Source: Dehalococcoidia bacterium (GTDB taxonomy: Bacteria > Chloroflexota > Dehalococcoidia > GIF9 > AB-539-J10). From it: a stretch of 6,580 bases of DNA. The stretch's first letter is position 1. Every line of letters begins with the position of its first letter. Positions 1 through 6,427 of this stretch are shown piece after piece. Position numbers and translations under genes: made by a program. The stretch is from assembly GCA_030602865.1 (NCBI GenBank), contig JAUVYX010000054.1:1-6580 (forward strand), written 5' to 3'. The notes under the pieces were generated by a model. It did no database searches and was not told the DNA's origin. It was given only the letters and a program-made list of their open reading frames with translations.

Positions 1-898
1 CAAAGTCTTCTTTGAAATCTGTGACCCCTCGCAAAATCATGTTACTGGAAGAGGATATGGTGGCGATGGTGACCCCGATAATGGTGCTGATGGTAAGAAT
101 GGCGCAGGCAGCGAGAAGCGATATTGGTATGCCTACGACGTTGCGCAAGGGGAAACGTATTCTCCTGTGCTGCCCTATTATGAATCAGGCAGCTTTGTTT
201 CCTCTGCTTATGACATTGGATATGCGGCGAATTTCACTGCGATTCAATGGAGCGCAGCGCTGTTTTCCGGAACAGGGATAAAGTTTCAAATAGCCGCCAA
301 TAGTAATAATGCTACCTGGAATTTCCTGGGACCAGATGGAACTGACGGCTCATACTACCAGAGTAGCAACACTGATATCTGGAGCGGGCATGATGATAAT
401 CGCTATATCAAGTATAAAGCGTTTTTAAACACCACCCAGCAGGGCAAAACTCCTCTGTTGAACAAGGTTAGTATCGGCTATGATGCGGCTCCTGAAGTAA
501 TATCTTTTAGTGTAATAGACCATGGTATTACCGGAATTAACTTTGGAGATCTTGTTAAAGGCAGCACGAATAATCCTGAAATAGCACAGAACTCCAGCCG
601 GGGAGCGGTTACGCTGGTGGTTGCTGCCGAGACCAATGTGGATTGTAATATTCAAATTAAGGGCAGCGGTGATTTCAGTGATGGAACGGGCAATGTCATT
701 CCGCTGGGTAATGCCGGCTGGAGCGATATCAATCAACCCGGCTCTGCCAGTAACATGACCGCTGACTATGTGACTGTGGCAACTTCTATTGCGGAGCAGG
801 TGAAATCCGTGGATATCTGGCATTGGGTCAGTATTCCTGCCGGACAGGAACCGGCGATGTATCAAACCTATTTTTATTACCATGCGGTAAAGCAATGA
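1..898 (+). CDS. Secreted multi-domain beta-sandwich surface protein, 3' part (5' end outside window)
   Basis: The frame is open from base 2 to the TGA at 896-898, giving 298 residues of a protein that begins upstream; the GTG at 167 is internal and not a credible start. Visible residues 1-55 include an Asp/Gly-rich stretch (about 22-34, DGDPDNGADGKNG) that resembles a calcium-binding loop. Residues about 62-160 form a beta-rich domain with the pattern IKFQIA..W.FLGPDGT...YY...RYIKYKA, of the galactose-binding/discoidin-like kind seen in bacterial and archaeal surface proteins. Residues about 165-298 form a second beta-sandwich (DHGITGINFGDL, then GAVTLVVAAETNVDCNIQIKG, ending WHWVSIPAGQEP). 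There is no C-terminal membrane helix or sorting signal, so it should be released or held by a partner. The next gene overlaps its stop codon and encodes a membrane-anchored protein, a plausible anchor. Exact function is not recognisable; a role in adhesion or carbohydrate binding would be a guess. Confidence 0.8.
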   Translation, partial: KVFFEICDPSQNHVTGRGYGGDGDPDNGADGKNGAGSEKRYWYAYDVAQGETYSPVLPYYESGSFVSSAYDIGYAANFTAIQWSAALFSGTGIKFQIAANSNNATWNFLGPDGTDGSYYQSSNTDIWSGHDDNRYIKYKAFLNTTQQGKTPLLNKVSIGYDAAPEVISFSVIDHGITGINFGDLVKGSTNNPEIAQNSSRGAVTLVVAAETNVDCNIQIKGSGDFSDGTGNVIPLGNAGWSDINQPGSASNMTADYVTVATSIAEQVKSVDIWHWVSIPAGQEPAMYQTYFYYHAVKQ

Positions 899-1689
899 AC
901 GCCACTGAAGCTGTTTTATGGTTTTTAACCACTGTGATGAAGCGGGAATTCCATGGAACAACCAACCTGGGTGGAATAAAGCCTTTAAGTCTTTTAGCTA
1001 TAGTACCGGCATTATTTTTGTCGCTATGGCAGCCGGGGCCGGTTATGTCTCAGCAGGAAGCGGTATATAACCTGGCGAGTATTCAGCCGGATAAACACAT
1101 AGAAATTGAATCTGGCGGTCAGGGCAGTGGTTTAATTTATTTTTATAATGTAGATGGCAACCGTGCCACGCATATTAAACTTGAAGTAAGCAGGTCTCCG
1201 GAAAACTGGGAGGTGCAAATTCAGCCTTCACCACAGGAGATTGTAATTGATACCGCTAATGGCAGTATCTCACTCATCGAAAATCTCTGTGTCGAGCCGT
1301 CGACTTTACAGTCCGAAAAAATAATAGGTCTTAGCGATGGATCGGAATGCGTTGCTGTCACCGGCCGTGGTTATGCCGTTGCAAAAGTGGCATACGTTAC
1401 GATATGGGTGCCTGAGTCGGTAAAAGCAGGTGACACGGGCGAAGTGGTGGTCACTGCAGAGGCAATGTGGTTGGGACAATCGGGGGCGGCAAGCATCAGG
1501 CAAACGAGGGAATTCGTTTTTTCGGTAGAGCTTCTTCTTGCAGATTCATGTGAGCCTGGAGAAAAAAACAGGGTAGACAGCGTGGCTGTCAGTCCGACAG
1601 AGAAAAAGGCTCTTATCCTGACATTAGCCTTCTCTTTTATCTTGATAATTTCGTTGCTTGGTATTGCAAAATCAACTAATAATGATTAA
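895..1689 (+). CDS. Membrane-anchored extracellular beta-sandwich protein, unknown function
   Basis: I chose the ATG at 895 because it overlaps the upstream TGA (ATGA), which points to translational coupling; it gives 264 residues. An ATG at 937 (residue 15) would give a cleaner signal peptide: a basic stretch, then the hydrophobic core LSLLAIVPALFLSLW (31-45). Neither start has a convincing Shine-Dalgarno. An in-frame TTG at 823 would overlap the previous gene by 76 bases and is less likely. Residues about 60-215 are beta-rich (IEIESGGQGSGLIYFYN, LEVSRSPENWEVQI, YVTIWVPESVKAGDTGEVVVTAEA). This resembles the NEW3/COG1470-type extracellular beta-sandwich of bacterial membrane proteins, but the match is by eye only. 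Cys132 and Cys152 could form a disulfide. A membrane helix at about 239-257 is followed by a 7-residue tail (KSTNND end), so the protein faces outward. Coupling to the preceding secreted protein suggests the two form one surface complex, with this one as the anchor. Confidence 0.8.
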   Translation: MNATEAVLWFLTTVMKREFHGTTNLGGIKPLSLLAIVPALFLSLWQPGPVMSQQEAVYNLASIQPDKHIEIESGGQGSGLIYFYNVDGNRATHIKLEVSRSPENWEVQIQPSPQEIVIDTANGSISLIENLCVEPSTLQSEKIIGLSDGSECVAVTGRGYAVAKVAYVTIWVPESVKAGDTGEVVVTAEAMWLGQSGAASIRQTREFVFSVELLLADSCEPGEKNRVDSVAVSPTEKKALILTLAFSFILIISLLGIAKSTNND

Positions 1690-1722
1690 AATAAAGCCTG
1701 ATTGATTATGTGTATCTCATGG

Positions 1723-1751
1723 TTGTAAACTATTTACGAAATACGTGTAAA
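1723..1751 (+). promoter_or_regulatory. Possible operator/promoter region ahead of the toroid genes
   Basis: The 89-base gap before the first toroid gene has GTAAA at 1725-1729, TTTAC at 1733-1737 and GTAAA again at 1747-1751. These are three alternating half-sites, making one dyad with a 3-base centre and one with a 9-base centre. TTGTAA (1723-1728) and TGTAAA (1746-1751), 17 bases apart, could serve as weak -35 and -10 boxes (each 4 of 6 to consensus). The region is AT-rich, so chance is a real alternative. Confidence 0.25.
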
Positions 1752-1763
1752 TTTCTAATAAAA

Positions 1764-1770
1764 GGGGAGG
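1764..1770 (+). promoter_or_regulatory. Strong ribosome binding site fixing the toroid gene start
   Basis: GGGGAGG lies 8 bases before the ATG at 1779 and is the best Shine-Dalgarno in the window. It selects 1779 over the in-frame ATG at 1710, which would add 23 residues (MYLMVVNYLRN...) ahead of an otherwise standard signal peptide. Confidence 0.85.
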
Positions 1771-1778
1771 TTTATAAA

Positions 1779-2924
1779 ATGTATAAGAGAAGACTGACGG
1801 TGCTACTGAGTATATTAATGGTAACTATTATGACCCTGGCTGTTATGGTAACGCCGGCTGTAGCCTATTCTAACTATCCTTTGCAACCGGATGATGCTGA
1901 GATTGACAGCGCCCTGGACTACCTGCGGGGAATACAGGCAGCAGATGGAAGCATCGGCAGCTACAGTGATTCCGCCTGGGCGGTTATGGCAATAGCCGCC
2001 GCGGGCGAGCATCCTGAGAGATGGCAGGTGGAAGGGGTTTCTGTGGTTGATTACCTGAGGAATAATGCTTCTTTGCTATCGGGTGAGTTTAATCTTGGCA
2101 CCGCTTATGGCAGGGTGGTACTGGCAATCATTGCGGCAGGGGAGAATCCTTCGGCTTTCGGGTCAGGAGATCCGACCTATGCGCCGGGAGGAGATTACCT
2201 TTCCAAGTTAAAAGAACTGCATAATGGCACCCAGTTCACTGACGGATTTGGCTCTGAAGACCTGCTTAATGATGATTTCTGGGGCTTAATAGCTATTATA
2301 GCTGCCAGGGAGCCAAGGAGTTCATCGTTGGTTAGCACTACCATAACCTTTATAAAAGATAATCAGGCGGAAGATGGGGGATGGTGCTGGGGTACTGCCA
2401 GTAATCCATGGTATAGCGGAAGTGATGTCGATGACACTGCAGCAGCTATCATGGCGCTCGTGGCTGCCGGAGAAAATCCTGGCTCTGCAATTGTGAATGA
2501 CGGCTTAGCTTACATGCACGAGCAGCAGGATATTTCTGGTGGATTTTTATCCTGGGGGGCTGCTAACCTGGGGTCGACAAATATGGCTGTTCCTGCCATA
2601 AAAAGCGCTATGCGAAACCCGCTGAGTTCATACTGGACACCTGGTACGGTAAACCCGGTTGACTATATCCTGGGATTCCAGGAAACAGAGGGCTCTTTCT
2701 TTGATCCTGGTGCCTGGACCCCGGCAAGAGAGAAGAATACAGCAAACTCGATAGTATCACTGGTGGGGAAATCCTATCCGGTAAGGTATTATCACATAGA
2801 AGCCGTTGGTGGCAGTGCTTATTCTATTGGTAAAATGTCCGTTGTATGGCCCGGGGTTGCAATATTGATGGCTCTTATCACTATTCTGTTCATAGCCTTA
2901 AGGCATTATGCCTTTCAGAGATAA
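1779..2924 (+). CDS. Surface-anchored alpha/alpha-toroid protein (prenyltransferase/squalene-cyclase-like repeats), possible transcobalamin N-domain-like binder
   Basis: This 381-residue protein starts at the ATG with a strong RBS. Signal peptide 1-29 (MYKRR, hydrophobic core, cleavage after AVA). Mature residues 30-335 are helical-hairpin repeats of the squalene-cyclase/prenyltransferase type: LDYLRGIQAADGSI..AWAVMAIAAAGEHP (47-79), VVLAIIAAGENP (113-124), NDDFWGLIAIIAA (164-176), DGGWCWG..DVDDTAAAIMALVAAGENP (199-234), GGFLSWG (254-260) and a final VDYILGFQETEGSF (294-307). A membrane helix at about 354-374 and a short basic tail (RHYAFQR) anchor it outside the cell. Such toroids also form the N-terminal domain of intrinsic factor and transcobalamin, where a VDT(G/A)AMA motif parallels DDTAAAIMAL here. 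DVDDT at 216-220 looks like the class II cyclase DXDD motif, but export, small size and the single toroid argue against a terpene cyclase. There is no CGEQ thioester motif. A paralogue follows 53 bases downstream. Fold confident; ligand unknown. Confidence 0.88.
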   Translation: MYKRRLTVLLSILMVTIMTLAVMVTPAVAYSNYPLQPDDAEIDSALDYLRGIQAADGSIGSYSDSAWAVMAIAAAGEHPERWQVEGVSVVDYLRNNASLLSGEFNLGTAYGRVVLAIIAAGENPSAFGSGDPTYAPGGDYLSKLKELHNGTQFTDGFGSEDLLNDDFWGLIAIIAAREPRSSSLVSTTITFIKDNQAEDGGWCWGTASNPWYSGSDVDDTAAAIMALVAAGENPGSAIVNDGLAYMHEQQDISGGFLSWGAANLGSTNMAVPAIKSAMRNPLSSYWTPGTVNPVDYILGFQETEGSFFDPGAWTPAREKNTANSIVSLVGKSYPVRYYHIEAVGGSAYSIGKMSVVWPGVAILMALITILFIALRHYAFQR

Positions 2925-2926
2925 GA

Positions 2927-2953
2927 GAGAAGTTGTTCTCCACGGTATGGAGA
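2927..2953 (+). promoter_or_regulatory. Two overlapping small hairpins in the spacer between toroid paralogues
   Basis: GAGAA-GTTG-TTCTC (2927-2940) can form a 5-bp stem. TCTCCA-CGGTA-TGGAGA (2937-2953) can form a 6-bp stem. They share bases 2937-2940, so only one can form at a time. Neither is followed by a U-tract, so neither is an intrinsic terminator. The stems are short; a function in RNA processing or in setting expression of the second paralogue is speculative. Confidence 0.2.
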
Positions 2954-2977
2954 TTTATCAGGTGAATAGTAAGGGAT

Positions 2978-5275
2978 ATGAGTAACTTGAGGATAAGATT
3001 ATTTGCCATCTCTATTATCATGGTTGTTGTCCTGGTCCTGCAATTTGCAGGACCAGTATCTTTTACCCTTGCCTATAGCTATCCGTTGCAGCCTGATGAC
3101 CCGGAGATAGAGGATGCACTGGATTTTCTTAGAGATTCTCAACAAAGCGATGGCAGTATCGATGGTTTTGCCGTTTCCTCCTGGGTGGTTATGGCTATAG
3201 CTGCTGCTGGAGAAGACCCCAATAACTGGAGAACAGCAGCAGGAAATCCGTCAATCATTGATTACCTCCGGGATAACGCTGATAATGGTAATGCCACTGA
3301 CTGGGAGCGATGTATTTTGGGGATAACCGCTGCCGGAGAAGACCCCTATGATTTTGGCGGCATTAATTATGTAGCAGAGCTTAAGGAATTCTATGACGGC
3401 AATCAGATTGGCTACGAGGATACCCTGAACGACGATTTCTGGGGGATTCTGGCACTTATTTCTGCTGGAGAGGACCCTGACAGCAGCATAATTCAAGATT
3501 CAGCCAGCTATATTAAAAACAATCAGAATGAGCATGGCGACTGGAGTTGGAGTGTTGGAGGTGAAGGGGAGGCAGATAACACCGCAGCAGCCATAATGGC
3601 CTTGATTGCAGCAGGAGAGAGCCCCGAGTCTGAAGCAATCGTTGACGGACTGGCTTTTCTTTCGGAGATGCAGAACAGTGATGGTGGCTTTCCGCGGACA
3701 GATTCAGATGAATCTAATTCCTCCTCAGATTCGTGGAGTATCGGGGCACTGCTGGCGACTGCCGAGGACCCGACTGCTTCATCATGGACACCGGCAGGTA
3801 GTAATCCCGTTGGCCACCTGCTGAGCCTGCAGGACCCGGACGGTAGTTTCCGGTGGAAAGAAAGGGACAGCTCAATGAGCAAGTGCTGGATGACCGCCTA
3901 TGCGATACCTGCTTTGCTTGGAAAAACATATCCGGTAGCGATTTATGAGACTTCACCCGACGAAATAGTCATAGCCTGTAGTCCCTCCGGATTCAACTTT
4001 GATGCCATAGAGGGAGCAGATGATCCGGCAAATCGAACCCTGGAAATCTGGAATTCGGGTACCGGAACACTCAACTGGTCAATCAGCGATGATGCTGATT
4101 GGCTTTCTGTTAGCCCATCAAGTGGGAGCTCTGCGGGAGAAAGAGATGAAGTATCCATCTCGATTGATATTTCTGGCTTAGATGTTGATGACTACGATGG
4201 GACCATAACGATAACCGCTGCCGGGGCAGAGAACAGCCCCAGGTATATTACGATAAACCTGGAGATTGAAGAACTTTCGGAGGAGCCGGTTATTGGCTTT
4301 AGCGATTCCGTGTTCAGCTTCGCTGCGATTAAGGGTGGGGATGCACCGCAGCAGCAGATATTAAAAATATGGAATAAAGGAGCAGACACCCTTGAGTGGT
4401 CTGTCAGCAGCAGTGCTGACTGGCTTACCTTGAAGCCTAAAAGTGGTAGATCCGGAGGGGAGAAGGACAAGGTTACCATCTCCGTAAATCCCGGTGGCAT
4501 GGAGACTGGCGATTATGATGCCGAGATAGTTATTAAAGGTGACAGCTCAGAGAACAGTCCACAGCGGACAACAGTTAGTTTGCATATTGTCACCGAATTG
4601 AATTACTGCAAGCTGTTTACTACTGTAAGCCCGCTGGATGGTGGCAGCATAGGAGTTGATATTTCACAGCCTGTCGAAGGTTACCTGCAGGGCACTGAGC
4701 TTAGCCTGGTAGCCGTCCCCACAGGTGACCATGTTTTCAGTTGCTGGACCGGAGATATTGATAACACTACCAATCCTATTGACATAACGCTTTCCTCGGA
4801 CAACAGCATTGTTGCCAATTTCGTTTTATTTAATAACACTCAACTGCCAGGTACTGAATTGCTGATGGCAAGTCCGGGTATAAACTCAATTTCTACAGAA
4901 GCTTATCCTGTTTCGGCATTGACCGGTACACCGGCGGGGCTGGATGTTTCGTCTGCCTGCGTCGTAGAGTCGACAGGGAATGGCAGCTTTCGACTACGGT
5001 TTAATGGTATTTCCAGTGGCCCGGGAATGAGAACATATGAAGTTATTGGCGAACAGTGGGTGGAAGCAGGGGATGTGGTTTATACCGGCAGTGATGTTGA
5101 ACTCACCCTGGATGCTGGCAGGTCTGTAATTGCTTTTACATACCCTTCTACAACTGCCACTCAAGGATTTGCTGCCAACATTGACAGGGCTACTAAACTG
5201 GCAATAATAATCATTGTTGTGCTGGTTCTGCTTATAGTATTTGTTATTTATAAAAGCAGGGGTGAGACATATTAA
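2978..5275 (+). CDS. Large surface-anchored toroid protein with two BACON-like domains and an InlB-type beta repeat
   Basis: This 765-residue protein starts at the ATG after AAGGG, which is unusually close (2 bases); an in-frame TTG at 2987 would have better spacing, but either gives the same signal peptide (cleavage near A32/Y33). Domains: alpha/alpha-toroid 33-321, paralogous to the preceding protein (about 32 of the first 50 mature residues identical by hand, both opening YPLQPDD right after the signal peptide); two BACON-like beta-sandwiches at 331-430 and 438-537 (LxIWNxGxxTLxWS, ADWL, SG..xGExD); a divergent InlB B-repeat at 546-616 (TVSPLDGGSIGV, GTELSLVAVPTGDHVFSCWTGD, IVANF); an unassigned beta-rich segment at 617-737; a membrane helix at about 741-757 with a short tail (YKSRGETY). 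BACON domains are associated with binding to glycans or mucin, and InlB repeats are stalk-like modules. The DVDDT of the paralogue is EADNT here (198-202). The extra domains may lift the toroid away from the membrane. The ligand is unknown. Confidence 0.88.
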   Translation: MSNLRIRLFAISIIMVVVLVLQFAGPVSFTLAYSYPLQPDDPEIEDALDFLRDSQQSDGSIDGFAVSSWVVMAIAAAGEDPNNWRTAAGNPSIIDYLRDNADNGNATDWERCILGITAAGEDPYDFGGINYVAELKEFYDGNQIGYEDTLNDDFWGILALISAGEDPDSSIIQDSASYIKNNQNEHGDWSWSVGGEGEADNTAAAIMALIAAGESPESEAIVDGLAFLSEMQNSDGGFPRTDSDESNSSSDSWSIGALLATAEDPTASSWTPAGSNPVGHLLSLQDPDGSFRWKERDSSMSKCWMTAYAIPALLGKTYPVAIYETSPDEIVIACSPSGFNFDAIEGADDPANRTLEIWNSGTGTLNWSISDDADWLSVSPSSGSSAGERDEVSISIDISGLDVDDYDGTITITAAGAENSPRYITINLEIEELSEEPVIGFSDSVFSFAAIKGGDAPQQQILKIWNKGADTLEWSVSSSADWLTLKPKSGRSGGEKDKVTISVNPGGMETGDYDAEIVIKGDSSENSPQRTTVSLHIVTELNYCKLFTTVSPLDGGSIGVDISQPVEGYLQGTELSLVAVPTGDHVFSCWTGDIDNTTNPIDITLSSDNSIVANFVLFNNTQLPGTELLMASPGINSISTEAYPVSALTGTPAGLDVSSACVVESTGNGSFRLRFNGISSGPGMRTYEVIGEQWVEAGDVVYTGSDVELTLDAGRSVIAFTYPSTTATQGFAANIDRATKLAIIIIVVLVLLIVFVIYKSRGETY
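3968..4588 (+). repeat. Tandem duplication of a BACON-like domain inside the large toroid gene
   Basis: Protein residues 331-430 and 438-537 align over 100 positions with no gap and about 48 identities (hand count), at a period of 107 residues or 321 bases. Conserved landmarks are IWN, TL.WS, ADWL, the SG/GE turn and ENSP. DNA-level similarity is lower, so this is an old internal duplication and not a recent one. Confidence 0.8.
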
Positions 5276-5280
5276 ATAAT

Positions 5281-5305
5281 GAAATACATAAGAGGGGTGT
5301 ATTTC
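5281..5305 (+). promoter_or_regulatory. Perfect 8-bp inverted repeat ahead of the DUF4430 lipoprotein gene
   Basis: GAAATACA (5281-5288) and TGTATTTC (5298-5305) are exact reverse complements separated by the purine-rich TAAGAGGGG. The dyad sits 5 bases after the previous stop codon and 20 bases before the lipoprotein start. It lacks a U-tract, so it is not a typical terminator. It could be a repressor operator, or an mRNA hairpin that displays the Shine-Dalgarno-like AGAGGGG in its loop. Confidence 0.4.
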
Positions 5306-5325
5306 CTGCAAGGTATCAAGTATTG

Positions 5326-6330
5326 ATGCGATATAAGAGATTATTAAAAGCGGCAGTAATATCCCTCGTAACTGTTTCTATACTTGTTTTCGGGCTTAGC
5401 GGCTGTGCCGGGGCGCAGTTTTCTGCGACAGCTTCCGAAACCTCTCCTGACACTGGTGAAGCCAGGATAATAGTAACCCGTAATTTTGGCTGTGATTTAA
5501 TGATTGATGAGCTAATAAAACTCGGTAATGATACTTCCGCCATGGATGCCCTCGGACAGGTAGCAGAGATAGAGACATCTTATGGAGGAGGCTTTGTGGA
5601 TGCTATTAATGGCGTCTCTTCTCAGTATGGCGGGAGTAATTCTGCAAGAACAGATTGGTTTATCTACCTCAATGGTATTCAGTCTGATGTTGGAGCTCTT
5701 GACTATACGCTTTATCCCGGAGATGTAGAACACTGGGATTTTCGCGATTGGAGATTCCACCATTTTGTCCCTGCCATCATTGGCGATTTTCCTGAACCAT
5801 TTTTACATGGCTATGAAGGTGATATCAGGCCAGTGCTGGTGGTCTACCAGGATAATTTTAATAAAGAGGCTGAAATACTGGCAAAACACTTGCTGCAGCT
5901 TGGTGTAAAGGATGTAGCCATTACAGAATTTGCCCATTTAGATGATGGGGATAAAGAATCCTGTAACATCATTTTACTGGGGGATATGAATTATGAGCCT
6001 GTAGCTGAGCTGAATGATGTCTGGAAGAGGCTGGGTTTTTATGCCTGCTTTGAAGCGGGCAAACTGCAGGTCTTCAATTGCCAGGGTGAACTGGCCGCTG
6101 AATACGCAGCCGGCTGTGGGTTAATCCAGTCAACCCAGAACCCGTGGAATCCCGATGGCATTGGAGCCTGTGAGAACGTTGTCTGGATGCTATCCGGTAT
6201 AGACGCTCAAGGCGTAAAGAGTGCGGTTGAAGCCCTGGTTAACCATTACGACGAGATTAAATATGCCTGTGCTGCTGTGATAGCGGAAGGAGAAATACAC
6301 AAAATACCTTCTGTCGGAGCATCAAATTGA
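5326..6330 (+). CDS. DUF4430 (transcobalamin-like C-terminal) lipoprotein with Cys-containing C-terminal domain
   Basis: I chose the ATG at 5326 (334 residues); a TTG directly before it would add one residue. AAGGT at 5310-5314 is a reasonable RBS. Residues 1-26 form a lipoprotein signal peptide and LSGC places the lipidated Cys at 27. A low-complexity linker (to about 45) leads to a DUF4430 domain at about 46-142, recognised by the order SAMDAL, YGGGFVDAINGV, TDWFIYLNG, GALDYTLYPGDVEHWDF. This family corresponds to the C-terminal beta domain of transcobalamin and intrinsic factor. Residues about 145-334 look like an alpha/beta domain (PVLVVYQD, NIILLGD, ENVVWMLSGIDAQGV..AVEAL) that I do not recognise. 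It holds six Cys (213, 241, 252, 264, 282, 315), and His lies near the junction (136, 145, 146). Position after the two toroid genes and before an ECF transporter gene suggests a membrane-tethered substrate-capture role. Domain call strong, ligand inferred. Confidence 0.9.
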   Translation: MRYKRLLKAAVISLVTVSILVFGLSGCAGAQFSATASETSPDTGEARIIVTRNFGCDLMIDELIKLGNDTSAMDALGQVAEIETSYGGGFVDAINGVSSQYGGSNSARTDWFIYLNGIQSDVGALDYTLYPGDVEHWDFRDWRFHHFVPAIIGDFPEPFLHGYEGDIRPVLVVYQDNFNKEAEILAKHLLQLGVKDVAITEFAHLDDGDKESCNIILLGDMNYEPVAELNDVWKRLGFYACFEAGKLQVFNCQGELAAEYAAGCGLIQSTQNPWNPDGIGACENVVWMLSGIDAQGVKSAVEALVNHYDEIKYACAAVIAEGEIHKIPSVGASN

Positions 6331-6357
6331 GCATAGTTATTGGTGTATTCCAGTTTA

Positions 6358-6372
6358 TCTTTCGTAGAAAGA
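6358..6372 (+). other. Small perfect hairpin in the lipoprotein-transporter spacer
   Basis: TCTTTC-GTA-GAAAGA forms a 6-bp stem with a 3-base loop, 28 bases after the lipoprotein stop. No T-run follows, so it is a poor intrinsic terminator. It could mark an RNA processing site or be chance. The rest of the 97-base spacer shows nothing I can name. Confidence 0.25.
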
Positions 6373-6427
6373 CGGGAAATTACAGATTACTCAGGTTTTT
6401 GGAGAGGAATATAGCAGGCGAATCAGG

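Noticed and set aside
12..281. 89-codon open frame on the plus strand
   Set aside because: It overlaps the continuous frame of the first surface protein, which is open from base 2 and has coherent domain structure; the alternative product is low-complexity and Met-rich.
425..961. 178-codon open frame on the minus strand
   Set aside because: It lies antisense to the first two genes, whose beta-strand patterns and domain signatures are clearly real; the antisense product has no recognisable domain or signal.
1710..1778. Earlier ATG at 1710 as the start of the first toroid gene
   Set aside because: It has no good ribosome binding site, and the ATG at 1779 has GGGGAGG at ideal spacing plus a standard signal peptide.
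2424..2438. A terpene cyclase identified by the DVDDT motif
   Set aside because: The protein has a signal peptide and membrane anchor, is about half the length of squalene-hopene cyclase and lacks the second domain. The motif fits a helical repeat position shared with non-enzymatic toroids.
1779..2924. Complement/alpha-2-macroglobulin-type thioester domain
   Set aside because: These also use an alpha/alpha-toroid, but no CGEQ motif is present in either paralogue.
3523..3882. Antisense frames within the large toroid gene (also 3714-3956, 4192-4500)
   Set aside because: They mirror a GC-biased, repeat-bearing coding region and yield Ser/Pro-rich products with no family features.
6358..6372. 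Intrinsic terminator after the lipoprotein gene
   Set aside because: The hairpin is AT-rich, only 6 bp, and is followed by CGGGAAATT and not by a T-run.
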